Source of the DNA: Prochloraceae cyanobacterium
GTDB taxonomy: Bacteria > Cyanobacteriota > Cyanobacteriia > Cyanobacteriales > JASJDA01
Reading direction: 5' to 3'
Length of the DNA: 34,659 nt
Assembly (NCBI GenBank): GCA_030065755.1
Contig: JASJDA010000102.1
Coordinates: forward strand, 1 to 34,659
Under the pieces are notes generated by a model, which searched no databases, was not told the origin of the DNA, and saw only the letters and a program-made list of their open reading frames with translations. Made by a program: the position numbers and the translations under genes. Positions within the stretch are counted from its first letter, which is position 1, and each line of letters opens with the position of its first letter. Positions 16,012 through 25,161 of this stretch are shown here, piece by piece.

Positions 16012-19000
16012 GTGAGCTATACAGCCAGCGACATAGAAACTTTTATCTCCCATTTAGATCCTTGGGCAAAATTACCAGCCCAGACATTGAGAAATGTGCT
16101 AGAAAAAATGCAACCATTGCGTTACCGCATGGGTCAACCTCTAGCATTGCGAGATAAAGTTCTAAATTCAATCGCTATAATCTACGAAGGAAAAGTCCGC
16201 TTACTGGGATACGATCCCAATCAAAATACCCCAACAACCCTAGACTTACTAGAACCAGGAGCAATTGTAGGCGGAGTAAACCTAGTTAGAGGAATCAGTT
16301 GTGAAACAGCGATCGCTTCTAGCGAAGTCATCTGTCTGAATCTGAGTAACACGGAAGTAGTTAAGTTATTAGAAGAACATAGTGAGTTTAAAGAAGCTTT
16401 TCTAGAGCAAGTTTCTGTCCTAGAAATATACGACTTGCTCACAACGCACTTCGCACAACAAGCAAGAGTAGAAAGTAATTTAAAGAACATATCGCTCGAA
16501 GCACGACAAGAAAGCACGGTCAACTATCTTCAGCAAGGGACATATCCGTCAAACCACCTAGATGCAAATAAAGTTTGGTTTGTCAGTAGCGGTACGGTAA
16601 ACCAAAAAAATCCAGGTAGTATTTTAGACCTGAATCAATCTGGCTCGCTCGAAGTAACTAGCCCCATCTCAGCCCGTTTGATCGGAATGCCTCAAAGGGT
16701 ATTATCAGGTGGAAACAGCAATAACGCCGTTGGGTTAGATAGAGAAACACCATTACTGCAAAAAAATAGACAAACAGCAAGACTCGCCGATGCCGATCGA
16801 CCCGATGAAGCAACAAAGGCTGCCAGAGACGACATTCCTATAGCACCGTCAGAATGGGTAGACGTAGACGGAAAACCCATATCTGCAGGTGGCGGATTTG
16901 CCACCTCCGGACAGCTAGCTCGGACGGGATATCCTTATATTAGAGGCAAAGGGAAACTAGAAGTAGGACTTGCCTGTTTCCAAATGCTGAGCAAGTATTT
17001 CGGCACTCCCTTCCGTAAAGAAGTTATTCGCCGCATTCTCAAGGAACAGTTAAACCGTCACGAAACACTGTCCCTAAACTTTTGCGGTGCAGTCTCCGAC
17101 TTAATGGGACTAAATGCTCAGCTAGTAACTCTTCCAGTCAGTTCCTTTACCAGACTACATGCACCCGTCATAGTTGAATGGGAAGGCAGTCTCGCTCTTT
17201 TATATCAAATTGACTCCGAAAAGATAGTCATAGCCGATCCCGAAAGAGGAAGAATAATCGAGCGCAAACCCGCAGAGTTCCTAGAAACCTGGGGACAAGA
17301 AATGGAAGGGCGAGAAGGGGCTCCAAAAATCGGGCAAGTCTTGCTAATCTGGTCTACCAAAGAAACACCCCAAGAAAGATTTAGCTGGCGCTGGTTTTTA
17401 CCAGCACTGAAACAGTATCGCGGCGTACTGGTTTTGGTGTTGGTCGCCTCATTTTTCGTGCAGGTGTTTGCTCTTGCCAACCCGTTAATGGTTCAGTTAA
17501 TCATTGACGTGGTAATTGTTAATAATAGTCCCAGTACCCTACAAGTTTTAGGAACTCTTCTCGTAATACTGGCGATTTTTGAAGCCATATTGGGCAGTCT
17601 GCGAACCTATTTGTTTGTCGATACCACCAACAGAATCGACCTAAAAATGGGTTCGCAAATCATAGATCACTTGTTGCGCTTGCCGTTGCGGTACTTCGAG
17701 CGCCGTCCTGTGGGTGAAATATCCACTAGAATTAACGAGCTAGAAAACATTCGTCAGTTCCTCACGGGTACAGCACTAACTGCGGTATTAGATGCGGTCT
17801 TCTCCGTAGTTTACGTGATTATTATGATTATCTATAGCCCCCTACTTACTTTGGTGGCTTTAGTAGTAGTACCGTTTCTATTTCTTCTGACCTTTATCTT
17901 TGCTCCGATCGTCCGCAGACAATTACGGGTTAAAGCAGAACAAAATGCCCACACTCAATCCCACTTGGTAGAAGTAATGTCGGGTATTCAAACTGTCAAA
18001 GCCCAAAATATAGAACTGCGATCGCGCTGGACTTGGCAAGAAAGATACGCTCGTTACGTCAGTGCTGGATTTAAAACGGTCATTACTTCCACCATGTCTA
18101 GTTCAGCCAGTAACTTCTTCAACAAGCTTTCTGGCTTACTAGTGTTGTGGGTGGGAACTTATTTAGTGCTAGACAATCAAATCACCCTAGGTCAATTAAT
18201 TGCTTTCCGCATTATTGCTAGCTACGTAACTTCACCAATATTGCGCCTGGGACAACTCTATCAAAACTTCCAAGAAACAGCCCTATCCCTAGAGAGACTC
18301 AGCGATATTGTCGATACGCCCCAAGAAGCAGAACAAGATCGTACCAACATTCCCATGCCTCCGATCGTGGGAGCAATTAAATACGAAAACGTTTCTTTCC
18401 GTTTCAAAACTGGCGGCCCTCTACAATTAAATAATATCAATCTCGACTTTCCCCCAGGAACTTTTGTGGGTATTGTCGGACAGAGTGGTGCAGGAAAAAG
18501 TACCCTAACTAAACTGGTATCGCGACTCTACGAACCAGAGTCGGGAAGAGTTGTGATCGACGGTTACGATGTAAGTAAAGTAGAACTATATTCTCTGCGC
18601 CGTCAGATCGGGGTAGTACCGCAAGAGACTCTATTATTTGACGGGACAGTAGAAGAAAATATAGCCCTAACAACTCCCGAAGCTACCACCGAAGAAATTC
18701 TCTACGCTGCGGAAGTAGCTAACGCTCACGAATTTATCATGGGCTTGCCCAACGGTTACAACACCCGCGTCGGAGAAAGAGGCGCATCTCTATCTGGGGG
18801 ACAGCGACAAAGAATTGCGCTCGCTCGTACCGTGTTGCAACAACCGAAAATCCTGGTCTTAGACGAAGCTACCAGCGCCCTAGATTATGCTACAGAACAA
18901 AAAGTTTGCATCAATCTAGCTAAAGCGTTTCAGGACACGACAGTTTTATTCATTACCCACCGTTTAGGGACAATTAAGGGTGCAGATGTTATCGTGATGA

Positions 19001-19110
19001 TGCATAACGGTTCCGTAGTCGAACAAGGAACTCACGAAGAATTAATGACTCTCAGAGGTCGCTACTACTCCTTATACAACCAACAAGAAGGAATCAGGTC
19101 TCAATTATAA
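16012..19110 (+). CDS. HlyB-like type I secretion ABC exporter with cNMP-binding and degenerate C39 domains
   Basis: 1032 aa from GTG with AGGAGAACG upstream. Domain order: a cyclic-nucleotide-binding-like domain (about 20-150: IIYEGKVRLLG, LLEPGAIVGGVNLV), a linker, a C39-peptidase-like domain (about 310-450), six-helix ABC membrane domain (about 465-745) and nucleotide-binding domain with Walker A GQSGAGKST (near 823), signature LSGGQ (927-931), Walker B ILVLDEATS and the ITHR His loop. In the C39 domain the catalytic Cys is replaced by Val (EVGLACF where active enzymes have ECGxAC) and the catalytic His region reads SLALL; only the Asp of ADP remains. That is the HlyB type, which binds RTX substrates rather than cleaving Gly-Gly leaders. 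hlyD follows after 14 bp; no TolC or substrate gene is adjacent. Confidence 0.9.
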   Translation: MSYTASDIETFISHLDPWAKLPAQTLRNVLEKMQPLRYRMGQPLALRDKVLNSIAIIYEGKVRLLGYDPNQNTPTTLDLLEPGAIVGGVNLVRGISCETAIASSEVICLNLSNTEVVKLLEEHSEFKEAFLEQVSVLEIYDLLTTHFAQQARVESNLKNISLEARQESTVNYLQQGTYPSNHLDANKVWFVSSGTVNQKNPGSILDLNQSGSLEVTSPISARLIGMPQRVLSGGNSNNAVGLDRETPLLQKNRQTARLADADRPDEATKAARDDIPIAPSEWVDVDGKPISAGGGFATSGQLARTGYPYIRGKGKLEVGLACFQMLSKYFGTPFRKEVIRRILKEQLNRHETLSLNFCGAVSDLMGLNAQLVTLPVSSFTRLHAPVIVEWEGSLALLYQIDSEKIVIADPERGRIIERKPAEFLETWGQEMEGREGAPKIGQVLLIWSTKETPQERFSWRWFLPALKQYRGVLVLVLVASFFVQVFALANPLMVQLIIDVVIVNNSPSTLQVLGTLLVILAIFEAILGSLRTYLFVDTTNRIDLKMGSQIIDHLLRLPLRYFERRPVGEISTRINELENIRQFLTGTALTAVLDAVFSVVYVIIMIIYSPLLTLVALVVVPFLFLLTFIFAPIVRRQLRVKAEQNAHTQSHLVEVMSGIQTVKAQNIELRSRWTWQERYARYVSAGFKTVITSTMSSSASNFFNKLSGLLVLWVGTYLVLDNQITLGQLIAFRIIASYVTSPILRLGQLYQNFQETALSLERLSDIVDTPQEAEQDRTNIPMPPIVGAIKYENVSFRFKTGGPLQLNNINLDFPPGTFVGIVGQSGAGKSTLTKLVSRLYEPESGRVVIDGYDVSKVELYSLRRQIGVVPQETLLFDGTVEENIALTTPEATTEEILYAAEVANAHEFIMGLPNGYNTRVGERGASLSGGQRQRIALARTVLQQPKILVLDEATSALDYATEQKVCINLAKAFQDTTVLFITHRLGTIKGADVIVMMHNGSVVEQGTHEELMTLRGRYYSLYNQQEGIRSQL

Positions 19111-19124
19111 GTTAAATATCTGCT

Positions 19125-20723
19125 ATGAATAATCCTACAAACGGCCATTCTAATAACAATGGCGAGCGATCGTCTCAAAACGGAGTTGAAGTGGTTCAAA
19201 AAAAAGAACCAGACAATAACTCAAATCGTCGCCAACTGTCGATCGACCCCCAAATGGATCAATCTGTAGTTCTCAAGCAATCTAACATGTGGGCAAAAGC
19301 AATTGCTGGAACTATTATCGCCGTAACTGTAATTGGAGTTATCTGGGCTGCTCTTGCTACCATTGAGCAAGTAATTGCGGCTAGGGGTCAGCTCAAACCC
19401 ACAGGGCGAGTTAAGGAAATACAAGTACCCGTTAACGGTTTGGTTAAAGAAGTTTTAGTCGAAGACGGAGAGCGAGTCAAAAAAGACCAACTTCTCTTAA
19501 CTTTAGATACTAGGGCTACCAAAGCTCAACTAACATCTCTCGAGAATGTACGTAAATCTCTCATTCAAGAGAGTCAATTTTATGCGGCTGTGATGAGTAA
19601 TATCTCTCCTCAGGCTCTTATCAGAGAATCGAGAGGTTTAAAATTGCCACCAGAAGTAGTTGCTCTAGCAAGGAGTCGCATTGCTCTAGTTAGGGAAAAT
19701 CAACTATTTAGGGCGCAACTCAATCAAAAATCGGACGGTTTAGACTCCCAGCAATTGAATCGGTGGAGAGCCTCTCAAGCCGAATTTAGATCTCGTATCG
19801 CTGCGGCTAGATTAGAAGTCAGCCAACTGCAAGAACAATTACGTCGAACTAAAATTCAGTTAGCAGATTCTCGCTCTAGTTTAGAAACACAAATAGAGAT
19901 TCGCGATAGTCTCCAAGAGTTAGTGGAAGTGGGAGGAATTTCTAGACTCCAATACGTCCAACAAAAACAGCAAGTAGATACCCAAAAAGCAGAAGTAGAG
20001 CAATTAGTTGTCGAAGAAAAAAGGCTAGAATTCGATATTGCTCAAGCAAAACAAGAGTTAGCCAATACTATTGCTACTACTGGCAAAGATTTACTCGATA
20101 ATACCGGTAATAACCTCAAAAGCATCGCCGAAATTGACTCTCAGTTAACTAAGATTTTAGTAGAAAACAAAAGACGCCTGGCAGAAATACAAAGCGAAAT
20201 CTCTCAGGCTGAGTTAACTTTGAAATATCAGGAAGTTAGAGCCCCTGTAAATGGAGTAGTCTTTGACTTGAAAGCTGGGGAAGGCTTCGTCCCTGCTCCT
20301 TCTCAAGCAGAAACCTTATTAAAGATCGTCCCAGGGGACGATTTAATTGCCGAAATTTACGTCAATAACGAGGATATTGGTTTTGTAGCCGCTAAATTCA
20401 AACAAGCCCAAGAAAACCAAGTTCCACTCAGAGTAGACGTGCGCATAGATTCTTTTCCCTTTAGCGAGTTTGGAGATATTAAGGGTGAAGTAATGTATGT
20501 TGCTGATGATGCCTTACCGCCAGATGAAATTTATAATTTCTATCACTTTCCAGTGAGAATTAAAATGGATCGGCAGTTTTTGGAAGCTCACGGACATAAA
20601 ATTAATTTACAACCTGGAATGTCTGTGAGTGCTAATATCAAAATTCGCGAAGAGCGCACAGTTTTGAGTCTGTTTACCGATTTGTTTACCAAACAAGTGG
20701 AAATTTTAAAAGAGGTTCGTTAA
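19125..20723 (+). CDS. HlyD-family periplasmic adaptor of the type I secretion system
   Basis: 532 aa. After a hydrophilic cytoplasmic tail there is one membrane helix (about residues 58-82, IAGTIIAVTVIGVIWAALA), the first half of a lipoyl domain (GRVKEIQVPVNGLVKEVLV), a long coiled coil (about 125-375, Gln/Leu/Arg-rich), the second lipoyl half (VRAPVNGVVFDLKAGEGFV) and a beta-barrel domain ending LSLFTDLFTKQVEILK, a typical HlyD C-terminus. It bridges the inner-membrane exporter to an outer-membrane TolC channel encoded elsewhere. It is 14 bp downstream of the exporter gene and clearly in one operon with it. Confidence 0.93.
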   Translation: MNNPTNGHSNNNGERSSQNGVEVVQKKEPDNNSNRRQLSIDPQMDQSVVLKQSNMWAKAIAGTIIAVTVIGVIWAALATIEQVIAARGQLKPTGRVKEIQVPVNGLVKEVLVEDGERVKKDQLLLTLDTRATKAQLTSLENVRKSLIQESQFYAAVMSNISPQALIRESRGLKLPPEVVALARSRIALVRENQLFRAQLNQKSDGLDSQQLNRWRASQAEFRSRIAAARLEVSQLQEQLRRTKIQLADSRSSLETQIEIRDSLQELVEVGGISRLQYVQQKQQVDTQKAEVEQLVVEEKRLEFDIAQAKQELANTIATTGKDLLDNTGNNLKSIAEIDSQLTKILVENKRRLAEIQSEISQAELTLKYQEVRAPVNGVVFDLKAGEGFVPAPSQAETLLKIVPGDDLIAEIYVNNEDIGFVAAKFKQAQENQVPLRVDVRIDSFPFSEFGDIKGEVMYVADDALPPDEIYNFYHFPVRIKMDRQFLEAHGHKINLQPGMSVSANIKIREERTVLSLFTDLFTKQVEILKEVR

Positions 20724-20846
20724 GACTGAAATTAGACTTGCTATCTCAGCTTATTATAGGCGATCGCTCTCTAAAATAGTTCCTTTTTTAATTGGGAAAT
20801 TTGGGGGCGATCGCTTCTTTTATTTGACACAGCAAATAGCCAACAG

Positions 20847-21290
20847 CTACGTTGTTAAATTTTCTCTTCGCAGCACTAATACTGGACAGTGAGCGTAGCG
20901 TACTACTTTTTCAGCAACAGATCCGAGGAAAAAACGACCCAAACCAGTACGTCCGTGGGAGGGAATAACAATTAGATCGATATTTTGCTCCTTAGCGTAA
21001 TCGATAATTTCCGAACTAGGATCCCCTATAGCAACCCTAAAATTAACTCCTCGGTATTCTGGGGGGCTAAATCTTTTCTGGAACGCTTTTTTTACGTGCT
21101 GTTTGCGAGTTTCATCATCCGTGGTGTTCCACATAACTCCTGGTTCACCTGGATTGAGGCGAGGTAAGACGTGAATGATATATAGATGAGATGGGTCTTT
21201 GACATATTTTAGGGTCAGCTTCTGTGCTTCAAAAGACTCTTCAGAGAAATCAACGGGAACTAGTACTCGATCGGTAGAAAATAAGCTCAT
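20847..21290 (-). CDS. universal stress protein (UspA family)
   Basis: 147-aa single-domain cytoplasmic USP. The N-terminus VLVPVDFSEESFEAQ and the ATP-type phosphate loop SHGRTGLGRFFLGSVAEKVV (a G-2x-G-9x-G-S pattern) are present, followed by the final strand CPVLVLR, so it is likely an ATP-binding member. It converges on the hlyD gene. A 13-bp inverted repeat with 86-bp spacer lies just upstream of its start (21316-21427), in what should be its promoter or 5' UTR. Confidence 0.92.
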   Translation of the reverse strand: MSLFSTDRVLVPVDFSEESFEAQKLTLKYVKDPSHLYIIHVLPRLNPGEPGVMWNTTDDETRKQHVKKAFQKRFSPPEYRGVNFRVAIGDPSSEIIDYAKEQNIDLIVIPSHGRTGLGRFFLGSVAEKVVRYAHCPVLVLRRENLTT

Positions 21291-21750
21291 TGTCTCAATT
21301 CAAAGTAATTTGCGAATAAGTAGTCGGAGACAATTAAAGTTAACTGTAGGGACAAGGGAACAGTAAGGATTTGACGCGTGTTAGCATTTCTTAACACAGA
21401 GTCGTTTATTTATGTCCGACTACTTATAAGATTGTTAAATTCATCTTTTTATTGCTAATTTACTTGAATTATGGTGTTATTTAAAAGTTTTAAAAGGTTT
21501 TAAATAGTAAAAGTTAATACGAATTTTTAAACTTGTTTTATTGTTTCATTTTTTGAGAGTGTGAAAATTAAAGCTAAAAATCAAGTAATCTAGAGAGGAA
21601 AGCGATATTCTCGATCGAAGTCTAAGAATAATAAGAGCTTAAACTACTTCTCAGCCCAAACTCATATTAAAAAGATTCAATTAAAAGTAAGCTAACGGCC
21701 AAAAAATTGAGCCGCTAGTTAACCAGATCGAAAAAAAGGAGAGTATTATC
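21291..21750. other. intergenic region with a 13-bp inverted-repeat structure
   Basis: Divergent promoter region of usp and the flavoprotein gene. ATAAGTAGTCGGA (21316-21328) recurs as its exact reverse complement at 21415-21427, and an inner hairpin GTGTTA/TAACAC lies at 21378-21397. The rest is AT-rich with no gene seen. It could be a small MITE or a structured 5' leader of usp. Confidence 0.5.
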
Positions 21751-23172
21751 GTGGCAGTGGATTACGATTTAGTGATTATCGGCGGGGGTTCGGGAGGATT
21801 AGTTGTTGCTAGTGCTGCTGCTCAACTAAAAGCTAAAGTGGCTTTAGTAGAAAAAAACAAATTAGGTGGAGACTGTCTTTGGTATGGTTGCGTCCCCAGT
21901 AAATCTCTAATTCACGCAGCCCGCGTTGCTTACGAAGTAAAAAATAGTTCTCGTTTTGGTATATATACTAATACTCCTGAAATTAACTTTGCTGAAGCTA
22001 ACGGTCACGTGCAAAAGGTAATTTCTGCCATTGAACCCCACGACTCTCCAGAAAGATTTGAAGGTTTGGGTGTAGAAGTTATTTTTGGTTCGGGTAAATT
22101 TATCGATAAGAAAACTTTTGAGGTAAACGGAAGAAAACTAAAAGCCCGCGCTTTTGTCGTTTCTACTGGTTCTCGTCCTGCTATTCCTCCTGTTGCTGGA
22201 CTAAAAGAAGCAGGTTTTCTGACCAACGAACAAGTTTTTTCTCTTCAAAAACGTCCTGATTCTCTTGCTGTTATCGGTGCAGGGCCAATAGGATGCGAGT
22301 TAGGGCAATCTTTTCACCGCCTCGGCGCGCAAGTAACCATTTTTTCTAGCCGCGATCGCATTATGCCCAAGGAAGATCCAGAAGCGGCAGAAGTAGTAGA
22401 AAAGCAGTTAATATCTGAAGGAATTAATATAGTTAAAAATGCCAGAGTGCAGCGAGTTAAAGTATCCGATGGCAAGAAGTATATTTTGGCAGGAGACAAA
22501 GAAATTGTTGTCGATGAAATATTAGTTTCTGCAGGACGCACCCCAAATGTAGAAAGCCTCAATTTAGAAGCAGCAGGGGTAAAATACGATAAAAAAGGCA
22601 TTAAAGTCAACGAAAAACTACAAACCACTAATCCTAAAATATATGGTTGCGGCGATGTAATTGGGGGCTATCAGTTTACCCACGTTGCCGCACACGAAGC
22701 TGTAGTGGTAATTCAAAATAGTTTATTTTTCCCCAGTAAAAAAGTAGACTATCGGGTAATTCCTTGGGCAACTTTCACCGATCCAGAATTAGCGCGGGTT
22801 GGTTTAACAGAAGAACAAGCCAGAAACCGCTACGGCGACGATGTTTACGTCCTCAAACAACCTTTTGCTGGAGTCGATCGCGCCCAAGCAGAAGCAGCAA
22901 CCGCAGGATTTAATAAAATTATTACTCGGGGAAACGGTGAGATTTTAGGCGCTCATATGGTTGGCCCCTCAGCTGGCGAACTAATCCACGAAATTGTTCT
23001 AGCAATGAACTATAAACTGAATGTTTCTGCTCTCACTGGCATTCACATTTATCCCACTCTCTCAGAAGTTAACAGCAAAGCGGGGCTGTTGTTGAAAAAG
23101 CAAAAATACGCTCAAAATAAAGGATTGCAAAATATCTTACAAAATTTGTTTGGCTTCCTTCGTTCCTTATAA
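21751..23172 (+). CDS. pyridine nucleotide-disulfide oxidoreductase (mercuric reductase-like)
   Basis: 473-aa FAD flavoprotein of the dihydrolipoamide dehydrogenase/mercuric reductase class. FAD-binding GGGSGG near residue 11; redox-active pair GGDCLWYGCVPSK (Cys42, Cys47); NAD(P)-binding GAGPIGCELGQSF; second FAD motif IYGCGDVIGG; C-terminal dimer domain with the active-site His in HIYPTLSEV. It lacks the MerA N-terminal metal-binding domain and the C-terminal Cys pair (it ends LFGFLRSL), so mercury reduction is doubtful; a general disulfide or quinone reductase is as likely. GTG start with AAAGGAGAG upstream. Single gene. Confidence 0.85.
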   Translation: MAVDYDLVIIGGGSGGLVVASAAAQLKAKVALVEKNKLGGDCLWYGCVPSKSLIHAARVAYEVKNSSRFGIYTNTPEINFAEANGHVQKVISAIEPHDSPERFEGLGVEVIFGSGKFIDKKTFEVNGRKLKARAFVVSTGSRPAIPPVAGLKEAGFLTNEQVFSLQKRPDSLAVIGAGPIGCELGQSFHRLGAQVTIFSSRDRIMPKEDPEAAEVVEKQLISEGINIVKNARVQRVKVSDGKKYILAGDKEIVVDEILVSAGRTPNVESLNLEAAGVKYDKKGIKVNEKLQTTNPKIYGCGDVIGGYQFTHVAAHEAVVVIQNSLFFPSKKVDYRVIPWATFTDPELARVGLTEEQARNRYGDDVYVLKQPFAGVDRAQAEAATAGFNKIITRGNGEILGAHMVGPSAGELIHEIVLAMNYKLNVSALTGIHIYPTLSEVNSKAGLLLKKQKYAQNKGLQNILQNLFGFLRSL

Positions 23173-23763
23173 ATATTAGGCGCGATAAGCCTAGATTATA
23201 ATTTTCTTTACCGCACTCGATAATATTTTTTTTTAAGTATTTGTAAGAGTTAACTCTTGCGATATGACACTTTGGAGTATAGACTTAAAATAGATTTGAT
23301 AAGTTAACACTCTGTAAAAGCGATCCTCAAAAATTAGCTCGCTTCTGATGAAATAAACAAAAAAATACAGCAGGCTAACCCCTATTTTTTTGAGTTGTGG
23401 GTAGAATTTTTGCAGCTTTATAATTCAATCGATAAATGAATCAGTACCTCGCACTGAGGTGATGGGGCTTAAATCCTGAAAACGTTAGCAATCCGAGCGA
23501 ATAAATAAAGCTTAAAATCCCACAATCAAAAAATAACAAAAATATAAAAAAATTAATCCAGTGTATTGATGGAGTAGTTTTACCAAGATTATCGAGGGAT
23601 ATAGCCGACTGTATTTTTTTAGCTGAGTCTACCTTTCGCCTGACCCAAAGCTCTATGCCAGACACAAAAATAAGTAACACTCATAGTAAACACTATTTTA
23701 CGATCGCAGTTGATACAAGAGTGATAATCTATCTGACAAACTAACCAACGAGAAGCAAAAATT
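23173..23763. other. intergenic, no gene recognised
   Basis: About 590 bp. A 79-codon minus-strand frame (23441-23680) has no ribosome binding site or family match and I leave it out. A perfect 14-bp palindrome AAGAGTTAACTCTT lies at 23245-23258 and could be an operator, but nothing else supports it. Confidence 0.35.
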
Positions 23764-24888
23764 ATGAGTATCCAACGTTTGTCAAAACCTGCGATTTGGG
23801 GAACTATCATTCTGGCAACAACGGCGACTATTTTTTTGAAATATGCTGAAATTGTTTGGTATTCTTCCGAAAATACCGCTCGAACTCCTGCCAAAGTCAG
23901 TAAAAATCAATTTTCTGTAAGTGCTTTAGGACATTTAGTTCCCCAAGGACAACTAATTCATCTATCTGCATCTCCTTCACTTCAAGGTGCTAAAGTAGCT
24001 TCATTGATGGTTAAAGAAGGGCAGGAAGTCAAGGAGGGAGAGATCGTTGCCATTCTCGACAGTCGCGAGCGCCTAGCTGCAGCTTTAGAAAAAGCTCAAC
24101 AACATCTCAAAGTAGCACGGGCTCAACTAAAAAAAGTGGAAGCAGGAGCCTCTCAGGAAGAAATTGAAGCTCAAAAAGCAGTAGTTAGCCGTCTGGAAGT
24201 AGACGTAAGGGAAACAGGAATTGCACGCCAGGCTACTATTACTAGGTTAGAAGCAGAATTAGAGAATGCCAAAATTGAGTATCACAGGTACGAACGATTA
24301 TACCAAAAAGGAGCTATCTCTGCTAGAGAAAGAGACAGACAAGCTGTAGCCCAAAAAGCTGCTAAAGCAAGACTAACTGAAGCAATTGCCAATCGCAAAC
24401 TGACTCTAGCTAATCTTAAAGAGGAATTAAAGCAAGCACGAGCGACCTTAACAGGTATTCAAAAGGTTCGTCCAGAAGATCTGGAGGTAAGACAAGCAGA
24501 AGTTGACGAAGCAATTGCTGCAGTCCGCCAAGCTAAAACAGAGTTAGATTTAGCTTATATCCGTTCTCCTCAAGCTGGTCAAGTTTTGCAAGTTTACACC
24601 AGAAGTGGAGAAATAGTAAGCGATCGCGGTATTGTTGAAATTGGTAATACCGAACAGATGGAAGTAATAGCCCAAGTCGATCGAAGTGATATTAGCAAAG
24701 TTTATCTCGATCAAAAAGCGATCGTCACTAGCGAAATTTTAAGCGAGAAACTCAACGGGACAGTCACCCGCATTGGTTCGCAAGTTAGCCGCGAAAATAT
24801 TATTGAAGTAAAAATTAGTCTCGATCGCGAAGATAGTAAGATAGTCAAAAAATTAACTAATTTACCAGTTCAAGTTGCACTCAGATAG
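23764..24888 (+). CDS. DevB-like/HlyD-family ABC exporter adaptor
   Basis: 374 aa with one N-terminal membrane helix (about 10-28, IWGTIILATTATIFLKYAE), a lipoyl half-motif (GAKVASLMVKEGQEVKEGE), a coiled coil (about 105-245) with Glu/Lys/Ala-rich heptads, the second lipoyl half (YIRSPQAGQVLQVYTRSGE) and a beta-barrel ending NLPVQVALR. This is the DevB type of membrane-fusion protein of DevBCA exporters. Usually devC (permease) and devA (ATPase) follow directly; here the next gene is a glycosyltransferase 270 bp away, so the adaptor is an orphan in this window. The protein itself looks complete. Confidence 0.85.
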   Translation: MSIQRLSKPAIWGTIILATTATIFLKYAEIVWYSSENTARTPAKVSKNQFSVSALGHLVPQGQLIHLSASPSLQGAKVASLMVKEGQEVKEGEIVAILDSRERLAAALEKAQQHLKVARAQLKKVEAGASQEEIEAQKAVVSRLEVDVRETGIARQATITRLEAELENAKIEYHRYERLYQKGAISARERDRQAVAQKAAKARLTEAIANRKLTLANLKEELKQARATLTGIQKVRPEDLEVRQAEVDEAIAAVRQAKTELDLAYIRSPQAGQVLQVYTRSGEIVSDRGIVEIGNTEQMEVIAQVDRSDISKVYLDQKAIVTSEILSEKLNGTVTRIGSQVSRENIIEVKISLDREDSKIVKKLTNLPVQVALR

Positions 24889-25161
24889 TAATTGTTAAAA
24901 TAATTCACCTTGTTTGTTCCCAGAATTGTCTGGTTGAGATTCCTAAGACGACGATCGTAAAAAAAGAATTACACATATCTTAGATTAATTCGACGTGCCT
25001 GAGATTGCCCTATGAGAGCGAGATTAAAACTTTTTGGAAGTCAATAAGTATCAATTGAATGTGGGATAGCTTGATAAAAGCCGATCTTGCTTTAGATGGT
25101 ACGTAAAAATCCCAATATTAAAATTGGCAAGATATATTATTCTCTTCTTTTGCTAAAGCCA

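Noticed and set aside
23245-23258. 14-bp palindrome AAGAGTTAACTCTT as an operator
   Set aside because: A single occurrence, far (about 500 bp) from the next start codon, with no regulator to match it; not enough to call a regulatory site.
23441-23894. Two minus-strand frames upstream of the DevB-like gene
   Set aside because: No family resemblance or ribosome binding site; one overlaps the start of the well-supported adaptor gene.
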